The notes: generated from the sequence alone by a model not told the origin. Positions 17,297 through 26,221 are shown, numbered from the stretch's first letter. The stretch: DNA of 64,000 nt from Marinobacter bohaiensis (GCF_003258515.1 NZ_QGEH01000002.1:248001-312000), one strand, 5' to 3'. Numbers and translations are program-made.

Positions 17297-19006
17297 TCAC
17301 AGCGTCAGGTCGAGGTACACGGGGTCGTGGTCGGACGCCCGCCAGGGGCCCTCGCTGTAGAGCCGTTCGGCGCGACCGGGCGGATGGTATTCCAGGTTGT
17401 AGTCGAGCGCCGGTGGCTCGTCGGCGTTAATGTGCCAGATGCCGCCACCGCTGACCCGATCCCGGGCCGACGCGTCCGCCAGGATGTAATCCAGCAGGCC
17501 CCGGGCTCCGAAATAGCGATAGCTGTAGCGTTGATCGCCGGCCAGGGGCGCGGGGCGCTGCAAACCGCCTGAGGCCAGCCGTTGCAAGGGCCTTTCACCG
17601 GCGTAGGTGTTCAAGTCCCCCAACACCAGCGTGCCCGCCAGGGACGACGGCTGAGGCCGCCGCGCCAGCCAGTCGAGCAGGGTCGTGGCCGAGGCCTCGC
17701 GAACCGGCGCGTAACAGCCTTCGCTTCCCTGCGCCTGGTTCGCTCCGCTGGCGTTGCGGCAGGAGCGTGACTTGAAATGGTTCACGACCACCCGGATGCG
17801 GCCCTGCCCGATTCGCCGAAAGTCCTGGAGCAACGGCGCGCGGCTGTAGCGCCCGAACACCCCGTCGGTCAGGCTGGCGGGCGATCCTGCCGGCTCGACC
17901 CGGTCGGCGCGAAAGACCAGGGCCACGCGAATGGCGTCGCCACCGGCGTCGGGCGCTCGCACGTAGTCCCAACCGTCGCCCAGGGCGCGAGTCAGGTCCG
18001 CCAGGGCGCTGTCGCGTCCGTGGCCGTCGTTCTCGATCTCCATCAGGCCCACGACGTCCGCGTGCAGCCCGAGGATGGCGCTGACCAGTTTGGCCCGCTG
18101 GCGCTCCATCTCGTCCAGGGTGTCGGCGCCACGAGCGGTGGGAAAGCCGCCACCGCGGCCGTCGCCGTTGAAGAAATTCAGCACGTTGAAGCTGGCCACC
18201 CGGATCGCGCCATCCGCCGGCGCTGGCGGGGCTGGCGGTCGCTCGTAGCCGCCCACCACCGCCGGCCAGCGATCCGGCTGGATCCGCCACTGGTCGTAGC
18301 GGAAATCGAGGATGCCCTGCACCGGCGCCAGGCGACTGCCGGCCCGCAGCGAACGCCCGGCACTCAGGCCGGGAACCGGCAACGGCAGGATGGCGGGATT
18401 CTGGGCCAGGCGCCGATCATCCAGCAGCAGTGTGTTGCGTTCGGAGCGGGCGCCGGGGTCCGGGAAGAACGCGTCCTGCGGCGCCAGGGAGACGATGCCG
18501 TAGCGCGCCAGGTCGTGGTTGTCGATCACCACCAGCGGATTGTCGAAACGCACCCGCATCGACTCGCGGGACTCAAGCGACGCCGGCAGCGGGAACGCCA
18601 GGGAAATCGCCGCCGGCAGTTCGCCACGGCCACACACGTCCAGGTCCCCGTTGGCCGCCATTTCGGTGAGACCGTAATACTCCTTGATGCGCCCGCGGAC
18701 ACGGACCCGTTCGCCCACGGCACCGGCCCGGGAGCGGGTGTAGATGTACAGGCCCTCAGAGGTGCGCGCGTCATGATCGCGGTCGGCGGCGGCGGACTCG
18801 AGGTAGAAGCCGCCCAGGCCATCCTCGCCACGCCCGTCGAGCGTGATAATGCCCTCGACCGTCACGGTGCGACCGGCCAGGGGCGATTCGTCGTCGCTTC
18901 CCTGAATGCTCGAAATCGGGGTAAAGCCGGTGCCGCACTGGGCGCTGGCAATCGCCGGCAGAAGGCCGGCCATGAGGGCAAACAGGCGACAGGCATTCCG
19001 GGTCAT
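17297..19006 (-). CDS. Secreted ExeM/NucH-type endonuclease
   Basis: 569 residues with a signal peptide ending near ASAQ (residue 22). The N-terminal third (to about 250) is a beta-rich OB-like domain with two or three cysteines (V-E-G-I-I-T-L-D, G-R-I-K-E-Y-Y-G-L-T-E). The C-terminal part is an endonuclease/exonuclease/phosphatase domain: VASFNVLNFF, the metal-binding Glu in GLMEIENDG, NHFKS, VLGDLNTY and the closing SDHDPVYLDL. Proteins of this class degrade extracellular DNA, as a nutrient source or in biofilms. The downstream gene is unrelated; the region upstream carries a long inverted repeat. Confidence 0.9.
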   Translation of the reverse strand: MTRNACRLFALMAGLLPAIASAQCGTGFTPISSIQGSDDESPLAGRTVTVEGIITLDGRGEDGLGGFYLESAAADRDHDARTSEGLYIYTRSRAGAVGERVRVRGRIKEYYGLTEMAANGDLDVCGRGELPAAISLAFPLPASLESRESMRVRFDNPLVVIDNHDLARYGIVSLAPQDAFFPDPGARSERNTLLLDDRRLAQNPAILPLPVPGLSAGRSLRAGSRLAPVQGILDFRYDQWRIQPDRWPAVVGGYERPPAPPAPADGAIRVASFNVLNFFNGDGRGGGFPTARGADTLDEMERQRAKLVSAILGLHADVVGLMEIENDGHGRDSALADLTRALGDGWDYVRAPDAGGDAIRVALVFRADRVEPAGSPASLTDGVFGRYSRAPLLQDFRRIGQGRIRVVVNHFKSRSCRNASGANQAQGSEGCYAPVREASATTLLDWLARRPQPSSLAGTLVLGDLNTYAGERPLQRLASGGLQRPAPLAGDQRYSYRYFGARGLLDYILADASARDRVSGGGIWHINADEPPALDYNLEYHPPGRAERLYSEGPWRASDHDPVYLDLTL

Positions 19007-19047
19007 GGGTCCTCTGTGTCCTTGGTCCGCTGTATAGTGGGAAAAAT

Positions 19048-19112
19048 CCAGCTCGCGAAACCCGCTGGAAACGCGGCGAGTGCGTTATTTTTCATAGGGT
19101 TTCACGAGCTGG
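19048..19112. repeat. Long imperfect inverted repeat in divergent promoter
   Basis: CCAGCTCGCGAAACCC (19048-19063) is the inverted counterpart of GGGTTTCACGAGCTGG (19097-19112) with one mismatch, and pairing extends outward through a further GGGAAA/TTTCCC-like segment. It sits between the divergent starts of the nuclease and the small membrane protein. It could be an operator pair, a cruciform or a miniature repeat element. Confidence 0.5.
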
Positions 19113-19185
19113 AGTTTCCCCGACTCGGCCACGTCGTGCAACGCGGAGAGGGGGCAATGGGCCTATTGCCACAACGGAGAGATGG

Positions 19186-19593
19186 ATGAGCATGACCGTC
19201 GGATGGATCGTGATCGCTTTCGCCGCCATCGGCACGCTGATGGTCGTCCAGGCGCGGCGCCGCAACCGCTCCATGGCTCAACTCCGGCGCGAGGGTTTTC
19301 AGCCGGCGCAAAGCTGGCGTTCGAATCTGGCGGTGGTGACCGAACAGGGGACCGACCGCTTCGCGGTGGTCTGGCCCGGCCATTACCGGGTGTTCCGGGC
19401 CCACCAGATCCGGCGCATCGACATCATCAGCCAGGAACGGGATGCCGGCCGGCAACAGCACAAGGTGCAGATCGAGCTGGACGATCCGGATCACCAGGCG
19501 ATCGGCCTGGCCACACTCAACCGGCGTGACCGGGCGGAAAAGTGGGCGCGTGAGATCCGGGAGTGGCAGGCCTCCCATGCGGGAGAACGGTAG
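19186..19593 (+). CDS. Small membrane-anchored protein of unknown function
   Basis: 135 residues. One N-terminal membrane helix (VGWIVIAFAAIGTLMVVQA) is followed by an arginine-rich cytoplasmic segment (RRRNRSMAQLRREGF) and a beta-strand-rich domain of about 80 residues (AVVTEQGTDRFAVVWPGHYRVFRAHQIRRIDI), suggestive of a PH-like or photosystem-II-stability-type small domain. No family is recognised. GGAGAG stands ten bases upstream of the ATG at 19186; a second ATG two codons later is equally possible. It is convergent with the WYL regulator gene. Confidence 0.65.
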   Translation: MSMTVGWIVIAFAAIGTLMVVQARRRNRSMAQLRREGFQPAQSWRSNLAVVTEQGTDRFAVVWPGHYRVFRAHQIRRIDIISQERDAGRQQHKVQIELDDPDHQAIGLATLNRRDRAEKWAREIREWQASHAGER

Positions 19594-19623
19594 GGCGGCC
19601 CGGGACCGGCCGCAGGCGGAGGC

Positions 19624-20490
19624 TCAGAGCCAGGCGCCCAGGGCGTCGCGGTTGGCCAGCTCAAGCTGCTGGATCAGCGGGTCGCTGTGTGGCGTGTCAC
19701 CACTCAGGCCGGCGAGGGCCAGCATGTAGCACACCAGCGCCGCGCGGGTGTCGATGCTCAGCTCGCCATCCACCATGGCGTAGTCGTTGGCGATGATCGC
19801 CTGCTGCTCGGGCGTAAGCCGCTGGTCCGGGCGCAGCACGATGTTCACGCGGGTGTTCCAGGCCTCGTCGTTGCGCGCCTTGTGGCGGCTGCGCTCGGGC
19901 AGCACCTGGGGCGTGCCGCGGAAACGGCTGAGCATGAAATCCCGGTATTCCCCATTGGCATCGCACCAGGCGCGCACATGCCAGCGCTGACCGCTGTAGA
20001 TCAGGGTGTGAGGCTCGAGGATGCGCTTCTCGCCTTCCGGCTTGGTAAGCGAGAAATACTCCGCCTCCAGACGGCGTCCCTGGCGCGTGGCCAGCACGAT
20101 CGGCCGCACCACTTCCGGCTCGGCCAGACGACGTGGCACGTGCAGGATCTCGGTGTTGGGCAGCCCCAGGTCGAGCGACTCGAAGGTCTCGCTCAGGGCG
20201 TGATCGCGGCCCAGCACTTCCAGGTATTCGTCGGAGCGCCCCTGGGTCACCGTCGGGCGAAACTGGTCCGCGGGCACATAGCCCTTGAGGTGGCGATCGT
20301 ACTCGAGGTTGCCCGGCGCGACTTCACGCAGGTAGGTGTTGATGTCCTTGGAGGCCTGCTGACGGCCGATGCCAAAGGCATGGCAGATGTGGTTGGTCGT
20401 CAGTCGGCCTTCCCACAACGCGATGATTTCAATCAGGCGATAACGTAGGAGGAGATCCCAGCGAATGGGCCAATCCGTTTTCTTCATCAT
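19624..20490 (-). CDS. WYL-domain transcriptional regulator (BrxR/CapW-like layout)
   Basis: 288 residues: N-terminal winged helix (LLLRYRLIEIIALWEGRLTT, recognition helix IGRQQASKDINTYL), WYL domain in the middle (LEPHTLIYSGQRWHVRAWCD followed by YRDFMLSRFRG) and a C-terminal WCX-like extension. This three-part plan of about 290 residues is that of BrxR/CapW repressors, which usually guard BREX, CBASS or other phage-defence loci. No defence genes are next to it, so this is an orphan copy or regulates the divergent MFS gene. A palindrome 20 bases upstream of its start is a likely autoregulatory site. Confidence 0.85.
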   Translation of the reverse strand: MMKKTDWPIRWDLLLRYRLIEIIALWEGRLTTNHICHAFGIGRQQASKDINTYLREVAPGNLEYDRHLKGYVPADQFRPTVTQGRSDEYLEVLGRDHALSETFESLDLGLPNTEILHVPRRLAEPEVVRPIVLATRQGRRLEAEYFSLTKPEGEKRILEPHTLIYSGQRWHVRAWCDANGEYRDFMLSRFRGTPQVLPERSRHKARNDEAWNTRVNIVLRPDQRLTPEQQAIIANDYAMVDGELSIDTRAALVCYMLALAGLSGDTPHSDPLIQQLELANRDALGAWL

Positions 20491-20829
20491 GTGGCGCTCT
20501 TTCTCAAACTGATTGAATTCCGATCAATCCGTAACCGGAGTCGATATGCTATCAGCTTCCCGACACGCCGCGTGTTACGGCACATTAATGTAAAATATCG
20601 TCAAACAATACCCTTCCAGTGTGTCGCTTTCCTGCGAAATCCACCACTTACAGTCAGGTAACATCCGCGCCATGATGGGCGCGATGCGGCTTGTATTGTT
20701 ACCAGTACGCAGCCGCTACAGACGCTGCTATTGTGGGACACAGGATCCTGTACCACCGTTACGATCCAGCCTGTACCACTGTCACGAGCAAGAGGGTTGC
20801 GCCACCCTCTCAAGGAATGAGGAACCCTC
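20491..20829. promoter_or_regulatory. Divergent control region with three operator-like elements
   Basis: About 340 gene-free bases between the WYL regulator and the MFS gene. Near the regulator start lies GATTGA-(7)-TCAATC (20511-20529), a perfect 6-bp inverted repeat. Near the MFS start lies a perfect 12-base palindrome ACAGGATCCTGT (20740-20751), overlapped by two 18-base direct repeats, CCTGTACCACCGTTACGA (20747-20764) and CCTGTACCACTGTCACGA (20770-20787), 16 of 18 identical and 23 bases apart. The spacing of about two helical turns suits cooperative binding of a dimeric regulator. Confidence 0.55.
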
Positions 20830-22152
20830 ATGACCCGCATGGTTGCATCGCTGTTTACCCTGATCCTGAGTACCCTGCTGCTGGTCGCCGGCAACGCCTT
20901 CCTGATGACGCTGCTGGGCATCCGCCTGGGCCTGGAAGCGGTCGACCCGGGCACCATCGGCCGAGTGCTGGCCTGCTATTCGGTGGGGTTTGTACTGGGC
21001 ACCCTGTCGGTGCACCGGGTGATCGGGCGGGTCGGCCACATCCGTGCTTTCGCGGTGTTCGCCGCCATCACGGCGGTGGCCGCGCTGCTGTATCCGCTGG
21101 CCCTGTCGATGGCCCTATGGGCGGGGTTGCGGGTGCTGTCCGGTTTCGCCATGGCGGGCCTGCTGGTGGTGATCGAGAGCTGGTTCAGCAGCCGCGCCAC
21201 CAGCAGCAACCGCGGCGCCCTGTTCGCGGTGTACCAGATTGTGTTCTTCATCTCCGTGGCCAGCGGCCAGCTGCTGGTGAACCTGGGGGATCCGGCGGAT
21301 TTCCCGCTCTACACCCTGTCGGCGATCCTGCTGACCCTGGCGCTGATACCGCTGTCGCTGACACGCATGGACGCGCCGGTGGTGGTTGCCGCGGAGCGGA
21401 TCTCAATCTTCCAACTGCTGCGCGAGTCCACCACCGGGGTCGCCGGCTCACTCACCTGCGGCCTGCTGATCGGCTCTTTCTACGCCCTGGGGCCGGTCTA
21501 CGCCACGCTGATCGGACTGGATCTGGCGCGAACCTCGGCGTTCATGGCCACGGCCATCATTGCCGCCATGATCCTGGCCTGGCCCATGGGTATGATCTGC
21601 GATCGCTTCGACCGGCGCCGGGTGATGTTCACGCTGGCACTCGTTGCCGGCGTGGCGGCCTGTGTGGCCGCCTTCACCGGCATCCATCACCCGATCCTGC
21701 TGATCGGCGCCGTGGGCCTGTTCACCGGGCTGTCGGCGGCGCTCTATCCGATTGCCGTGGCCATTACCAACGACCGCATGGACGAACACCGCATTGTGGC
21801 CGCCAGCGCCACGCTACTGCTGAGCTACGGTCTGGGGAGTGTCATGGGCCCGCTGCTGATCTCGGAGCTGATCGGCCTGGCCGGACCGGGCGGGCTGTTC
21901 CTGGGCTGCGCCGGTTTCCTGGCGTTGCTGGCACTGATCGTGGGCTACTACATCTGGACCACTGAAGACATCCCGGTGGCCGAGCAGGAGACCTTCGTCA
22001 CCACCATGCCCGAAGCCATGCCGGTACTGGCCGAGATGGACCCGCGCAACGAGGAGTTCCACGCCACCGAAGAGCCCCTGATGCCGGAGCCGGCGGCGCC
22101 GGAAAGCCGGCCGGCGGTGCCTATCGAGGAGGAAGCGACCGAGCCGCGCTGA
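20830..22152 (+). CDS. MFS transporter with acidic C-terminal tail
   Basis: 440 residues, twelve membrane segments, major facilitator fold of the YcaD-like group. The loop after helix 2 reads HRVIGRVGHIRAF in place of the classic GxLaDrxGrR; MICDRFDRRRVM serves in the second half. Helices end near residue 380; the last 60 residues are cytoplasmic and rich in Glu, Pro and Ala. AAGGAATGAGGA precedes the ATG at 20830. Divergent from the WYL regulator and preceded by repeated operator-like elements, so it is probably that regulator's target. Substrate unknown. It ends in a long inverted repeat shared with the DUF3565 gene. Confidence 0.85.
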   Translation: MTRMVASLFTLILSTLLLVAGNAFLMTLLGIRLGLEAVDPGTIGRVLACYSVGFVLGTLSVHRVIGRVGHIRAFAVFAAITAVAALLYPLALSMALWAGLRVLSGFAMAGLLVVIESWFSSRATSSNRGALFAVYQIVFFISVASGQLLVNLGDPADFPLYTLSAILLTLALIPLSLTRMDAPVVVAAERISIFQLLRESTTGVAGSLTCGLLIGSFYALGPVYATLIGLDLARTSAFMATAIIAAMILAWPMGMICDRFDRRRVMFTLALVAGVAACVAAFTGIHHPILLIGAVGLFTGLSAALYPIAVAITNDRMDEHRIVAASATLLLSYGLGSVMGPLLISELIGLAGPGGLFLGCAGFLALLALIVGYYIWTTEDIPVAEQETFVTTMPEAMPVLAEMDPRNEEFHATEEPLMPEPAAPESRPAVPIEEEATEPR

Positions 22153-22189
22153 GCCGTCGCCCGGTCACTCAGGCACCGGCTCAGCGCGG
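22144..22189. terminator. Bidirectional hairpin spanning two convergent gene ends
   Basis: Perfect 13-bp arms, CCGCGCTGAGCCG (22144-22156) and CGGCTCAGCGCGG (22177-22189), with a 20-base loop. The arms lie partly inside both coding ends, so the hairpin is shared. T tracts are lacking. Confidence 0.55.
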
Positions 22190-22368
22190 TCGCATTTCAG
22201 GCAATCCAGCCGGTCGCCCAGGTGTGCGCGGCGGCCCGCTTCGCTGGTCACCCAGGGGCGATTGATAAACGGCGGCCGGTGGCGCATGTGCTGCCCATGG
22301 CCGCAGTCAAGTCGCGCCACCCAATCCCCCTCATCATCACGGTAAAATGCCGTCACGTGTCGTTGCAT
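22165..22368 (-). CDS. DUF3565 small protein
   Basis: 67 residues. Matches the DUF3565 family through its strongly conserved core: DWVARLDCGHGQHMRHRPP followed by N-R-P-W-V-T-S-E-A-G-R and a late Cys pair region (LDCLKCDRAEPV). The conserved Cys/His set (C-G-H, H-x-R-H, C-L-K-C) suggests a bound zinc. Function unknown. Convergent with the MFS gene, 12 bases between stop codons. Confidence 0.85.
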   Translation of the reverse strand: MQRHVTAFYRDDEGDWVARLDCGHGQHMRHRPPFINRPWVTSEAGRRAHLGDRLDCLKCDRAEPVPE

Positions 22369-22474
22369 GCACTCGTGTCCCGTTGCTCACCGCCGCCGAT
22401 GCGGGTCTTGTCCGGAAGCACCGGACATCGCCCAGGCAAACTGGTTTTCGGTTTTCCCGCATACTAATTTTGTT

Positions 22475-22516
22475 CTCATATCTGTTTTCATTACAATATT
22501 TAGCAAACTATATGAG
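22475..22516 (+). promoter_or_regulatory. Inverted repeat in marR promoter
   Basis: CTCATAT (22475-22481) and ATATGAG (22510-22516), inverted, in an AT-rich stretch 65-105 bases upstream of the MarR start; flanking GTT and AAC extend the symmetry with a one-base slip. Candidate operator for MarR autoregulation. Confidence 0.4.
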
Positions 22517-22581
22517 TAACCCGCCATTTCCGTACTGACCGGTGCCGGATGGCTTACTTTTCCAACGGTCGGAGACTTCCT

Positions 22582-23013
22582 ATGAGAGACCAATTTCCCT
22601 TCGCTTTTGCCCGTGTCACCCGTCGCTGGCGCAAGCTGATGGACGAACGACTGAAAGACCTGGGCGTCACCCAGGCGCGCTGGACCACCATGGTCTACCT
22701 GCAGAAAGGTGGCGAAGGGCTCACCCAGCGCGAGCTGGCCAACCTGATGGCGATCGAGAATCCCACGCTGGTGCGTCTGCTGGACAGCCTGGAAAGCCAG
22801 GGCCTGATCGAGCGTCGTCCCTGCCAGAAAGACCGCCGCGCCCGCCGCCTGCATCTGACCCCGGCCGGTGAAGACTTCATGGAAGACCTCAACAACCGCG
22901 CCGAGCAGCTGCGCGAGGACATGCTGGAAGGTCTCACCGACGAAGACCTGGAACACACCATCCGCATCTTCGACCGCATTATGGCCAACGCCGAGCGTCT
23001 GCAGAAACACTGA
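22582..23013 (+). CDS. MarR/SlyA-family transcriptional regulator
   Basis: 143 residues from ATG 22582 (CGGAGA seven bases upstream; an earlier in-frame ATG at 22549 lacks one). Winged-helix core: VTQARWTTMVYLQKGGEGLTQRELANLMAIENPTLVRLLDSLESQGLIERRP with the wing QKDRRARRLHLTPAG. It closely follows the SlyA pattern. The next gene, 46 bases on, encodes a DHA2 drug exporter, so this is probably its repressor, relieved by small aromatic compounds as in EmrR-like systems. Confidence 0.92.
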   Translation: MRDQFPFAFARVTRRWRKLMDERLKDLGVTQARWTTMVYLQKGGEGLTQRELANLMAIENPTLVRLLDSLESQGLIERRPCQKDRRARRLHLTPAGEDFMEDLNNRAEQLREDMLEGLTDEDLEHTIRIFDRIMANAERLQKH

Positions 23014-23059
23014 CGACGCCGACTGTACACCCGCTCCCGGTATCCGATCGGAGGTTCCC

Positions 23060-24451
23060 CTGAAGGACTTCAGCCTCGAAGCCCTGCTCGACCGTCACGG
23101 AACGCGCTGGCGTTGGCTGGCCGTCGCCACCGTGATGCTGGGAACCATGGCGACGGTGCTCAGCGCGACCATCGTCAACGTCGCGCTGCCGGAAATCATG
23201 GCGCACTTCCAGGTGGGCCAGGGCGTGGCGCACTGGCTGGTAACCGGCTTCATCGCCGCCATGACCACCACCATGCTCACCACCGGCTGGATCCTGGATC
23301 ACTTCGGCCTGCGTCGGGCCCTGGGCAGCGCCATGTTGGCGTTCACCCTGCTGGCCTTCGCGGGTGGCTTCGCCACATCGCCGGAATGGCTGATCCTGTC
23401 CCGCATCGGCATGGGTGCCGTGGCGGGGCTGATGCAGCCGATGGCCATGTACCTGGTGTTCCGGGCCTTTCCCAAGGAAAAACGCGGCCAGGCCATGGGT
23501 ATCTACGGCATGGGCGTGATCCTGGCACCCGCCCTGGGGCCGGTGGTGGGCGGGTTCATCGTCGACCAGCTCGACTGGCGCTATGTGATGTTCGCCCCGG
23601 CACCGGTCACGCTGCTGGGGGTGTTCATGGTGTACCGCTACCTGCCCTGGCCGGTGTCCCGGCCCGAGCCGTACCGCTTCGATTTTCCGGGGCTGATCTG
23701 GCTGGCGCTGTTCATCGTCAGCGGCCTGGACACCCTCAACGCCCTGCAGCACGCCGAGGGCGCCGGAACCCGCATTAGCATCGGCGCCAGCGTGGCGCTG
23801 GTCAGCCTGATCCTGTTCATCCTGCGGGAACGGCACACGCCGCACCCGCTGCTGAACCTGACCCTGTTGCGGCGGCCGGCCTTCCGCGACGCCAGCCTGG
23901 TGGCCATCGCCCTGGGTCTGGCGCTGTTCGGTTCGACCTACCTGATCCCGCTGTTCGTGCAATCGGCGCTGCAATTTTCCGCCACCGAAGCCGGCCTGCT
24001 GATGCTGCCCGCCGGCATTGCCCTGGGCGTCACCTTCCCACTGGCCGGCCGCCTGGCCGACCGCAAACCACCCAGACCGATGATCGTGACAGGTATCGTC
24101 ACGTTCGCGGCATCAACCGCCCTTTTCGCGCTTTCCGATCTGGCACTCGGTTTTTTCTGGCTGGCCGCCTGGGCCGTCATCGGGCGCATCGGGCTGGGGC
24201 TGATCATGCCCGCCCTGTCCACCGGTGCCCTCAATCCGCTGGACCCGACCGAACTGGGCTACGGCTCCAGCATCATCAATTTCTCCCGCCAGCTCGGCGG
24301 CGCGTTCGGGGTCAACGCCGTGGCGCTGACCATCGAGTACGGCCAGCAAGGAATGGGACTGACCTCCATCGACGCCTTCCACAACGCCTGGTGGCTGGTT
24401 ACCGGGTTCGTCCTGCTGGCCCTGTGGCCGGTCCGACGCATCCGCGGCTGA
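23060..24451 (+). CDS. DHA2-family MFS drug exporter, apparent CTG start
   Basis: 463 residues and about fourteen membrane helices. DHA2/EmrB features: TIVNVALPEIMAHFQV at the first helix, WLVTGF, GWILDHFGLRRAL (motif A), and the motif-C-like GVILAPALGPVVGGFI. The frame is open back into marR, but GGAGG at 23050-23054 stands five bases before a CTG at 23060 and no ATG, GTG or TTG fits before the first helix, so CTG is the best start. EmrB-type exporters usually pair with an EmrA adaptor; none is adjacent, so it may act alone. Confidence 0.88.
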   Translation: MKDFSLEALLDRHGTRWRWLAVATVMLGTMATVLSATIVNVALPEIMAHFQVGQGVAHWLVTGFIAAMTTTMLTTGWILDHFGLRRALGSAMLAFTLLAFAGGFATSPEWLILSRIGMGAVAGLMQPMAMYLVFRAFPKEKRGQAMGIYGMGVILAPALGPVVGGFIVDQLDWRYVMFAPAPVTLLGVFMVYRYLPWPVSRPEPYRFDFPGLIWLALFIVSGLDTLNALQHAEGAGTRISIGASVALVSLILFILRERHTPHPLLNLTLLRRPAFRDASLVAIALGLALFGSTYLIPLFVQSALQFSATEAGLLMLPAGIALGVTFPLAGRLADRKPPRPMIVTGIVTFAASTALFALSDLALGFFWLAAWAVIGRIGLGLIMPALSTGALNPLDPTELGYGSSIINFSRQLGGAFGVNAVALTIEYGQQGMGLTSIDAFHNAWWLVTGFVLLALWPVRRIRG

Positions 24452-24540
24452 GCCAGACACAAACCTCGCTTCCATCCAGTTAACGAAGAATTAATCAACC
24501 TGAAACCGATTCAAGGTTGACGACGGCTTGCCACTTTATC

Positions 24541-24559
24541 GAGAATGATTCGCATTAAA
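24541..24559 (+). promoter_or_regulatory. Fur box of the siderophore biosynthesis operon
   Basis: GAGAATGATTCGCATTAAA, the familiar GAGAATGATTnnCATT form of the Fur site, 73 bases before the decarboxylase start. A -35-like TTGACG (24517-24522) lies 18 bases ahead of GAGAAT, so Fur would cover the -10 element. Confidence 0.8.
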
Positions 24560-24631
24560 ATATGCGGATGATTCCGGTTAAGGATGCCGGGACCCCGCCG
24601 CCCGTTCGTCCAACAACCGATAAGGCCAGCC

Positions 24632-26221
24632 ATGATGGATCATTCAACGCCTCTGCAAGCGGCTCAGTCCGAGACCGCTTTCCACCGCCCCGATCCCCTG
24701 CAGTACCTGTTCAACGCCGATCAACCGGAGCATTACCGCACAGCCCTGGAACAGGGCATCCAGTTAATCCAGCGTCGGCTGGCGCTGACCGAACGCCCCT
24801 TCACCGGCATCCTGCCGGGGGAACTGGCCGAGCGTTTCCGCGGCCTGGACCTGGATCAGCCGCTGGAGCAGCTAAACGACGTGCTGGGCGAGCTGGAATC
24901 ACTGTACCTGCAGGACGCCGTCTACTTCCACCACCCGCGCTATGTGGCGCACCTGAACTGTCCGATCGTGGTGCCGGCCATCCTGGCGGAGCTGATCCTC
25001 AGCAGCGTCAATACATCGGTGGACACCTGGGACCAGAGCGCCGGAGCCACCCTGATCGAGCAGAGTCTGATCGACTGGACCACCGGCCGGATCGGGCTCG
25101 GCGACCAGGCCGACGGCGTGTTCACCAGCGGCGGCACCCAGTCCAACCTGATGGCCATGCTGGTGGCGCGGGACAACGCCTGCGAACGCCTCTGGGGCCA
25201 CAGCGTGCGCGAACGCGGCCTGCCACCGGAAGCCGCCCGCTTCCGCATCTTCTGCTCCGAAGTCAGCCACTTCAGCATCCAGAAAGCGGCGGCCCTGCTG
25301 GGCCTGGGCTACGACGCGGTGGTCCCCGTGGCCTGCGACGATCACTTCCGCATGGACCCGCACGCCCTGCACGCCGCCCTGGATACCTGCGCCCGCGACG
25401 GCAAGCTGCCTCTGGCGGTGGTGGCCACCGCCGGCACCACGGATTTCGGCAGCATCGATCCGCTGCCGCGCCTGGCGGAGATCACCCGCAACAGCGGCGC
25501 CTGGTTCCACGTGGACGCCGCCTACGGCTGCGGCCTGCTGCTGTCGCGTCACCACCGCCAGCGCCTGGGCGGCATCGAACAGGCCGACTCGGTGACCGTC
25601 GACTACCACAAATCCTTCTTCCAGCCGGTCAGCTGCAGCGCCCTGCTGGTGCGTGACCGGGCGCGGATGGGCTGCGTCACCTGGCACGCCGACTACCTCA
25701 ACCCCCTGAGCCAGCGCCAGGAAGGCACGCCCAACCTGGTGGACAAGAGCCTGCAGACCACCCGCCGCTTCGACGCCCTCAAGCTCTGGCTGACCCTGCG
25801 AACCATGGGGCCGGACGCCCTGGGCGACGCCTTCGAGCAGGTCATGGCCCTGGCCCGCAAGACCTATCTGTTGCTGCTGTCGGACGAGCGCATCGAGGTG
25901 TTGCACCAGCCGGAGATCAGCACCCTGGTATTCCGCTTTCGCCCCGGGCCGGAGACGCCCGACGCCGAGCTGGACGCCGCCAACGTGGCCATCCGCAAAG
26001 CCATCATGCGTTCCGGCGAGGCCATGGTCGCCGCCACCAAAGTGGGCGGGCGCCAGTACCTCAAGTTCACCCTGCTCAACCCGGCCACGCGCATCCAGGA
26101 CATCCAGGCGGTACTGCGCCTGATCAAACAGCACGGCGAGGACTTTTTCGCCGACCGTAGCGAAGCGGCGGCGGACTCCACCACCGCGTTCATGACCGAC
26201 CAGGAGGTGGCCCATGGCTGA
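24632..26221 (+). CDS. dfoJ: PLP-dependent (group II) amino-acid decarboxylase, siderophore pathway
   Basis: 529 residues from ATG 24632 (AAGG upstream; a second ATG follows directly). Group II decarboxylase fold: SGGTQSNLMAMLVARD, FHVDAAYGCG with the PLP-pyridine Asp, and the Schiff-base lysine in VDYHKSFFQ at Lys327. Homologues DesA/DfoJ/BibA make cadaverine from lysine as the diamine of desferrioxamine or bisucaberin; the same fold also covers diaminobutyrate decarboxylases, so the diamine length is not certain. First gene of a four-gene Fur-box-led operon; its end overlaps the hydroxylase start by eight bases. Confidence 0.82.
   Translation: MMDHSTPLQAAQSETAFHRPDPLQYLFNADQPEHYRTALEQGIQLIQRRLALTERPFTGILPGELAERFRGLDLDQPLEQLNDVLGELESLYLQDAVYFHHPRYVAHLNCPIVVPAILAELILSSVNTSVDTWDQSAGATLIEQSLIDWTTGRIGLGDQADGVFTSGGTQSNLMAMLVARDNACERLWGHSVRERGLPPEAARFRIFCSEVSHFSIQKAAALLGLGYDAVVPVACDDHFRMDPHALHAALDTCARDGKLPLAVVATAGTTDFGSIDPLPRLAEITRNSGAWFHVDAAYGCGLLLSRHHRQRLGGIEQADSVTVDYHKSFFQPVSCSALLVRDRARMGCVTWHADYLNPLSQRQEGTPNLVDKSLQTTRRFDALKLWLTLRTMGPDALGDAFEQVMALARKTYLLLLSDERIEVLHQPEISTLVFRFRPGPETPDAELDAANVAIRKAIMRSGEAMVAATKVGGRQYLKFTLLNPATRIQDIQAVLRLIKQHGEDFFADRSEAAADSTTAFMTDQEVAHG

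Noticed and set aside
19624-20490. Phage-defence island around the WYL regulator
   Set aside because: None of the flanking genes (nuclease, small membrane protein, MFS, DUF3565) belongs to BREX, CBASS or similar systems; the secreted nuclease has a signal peptide.
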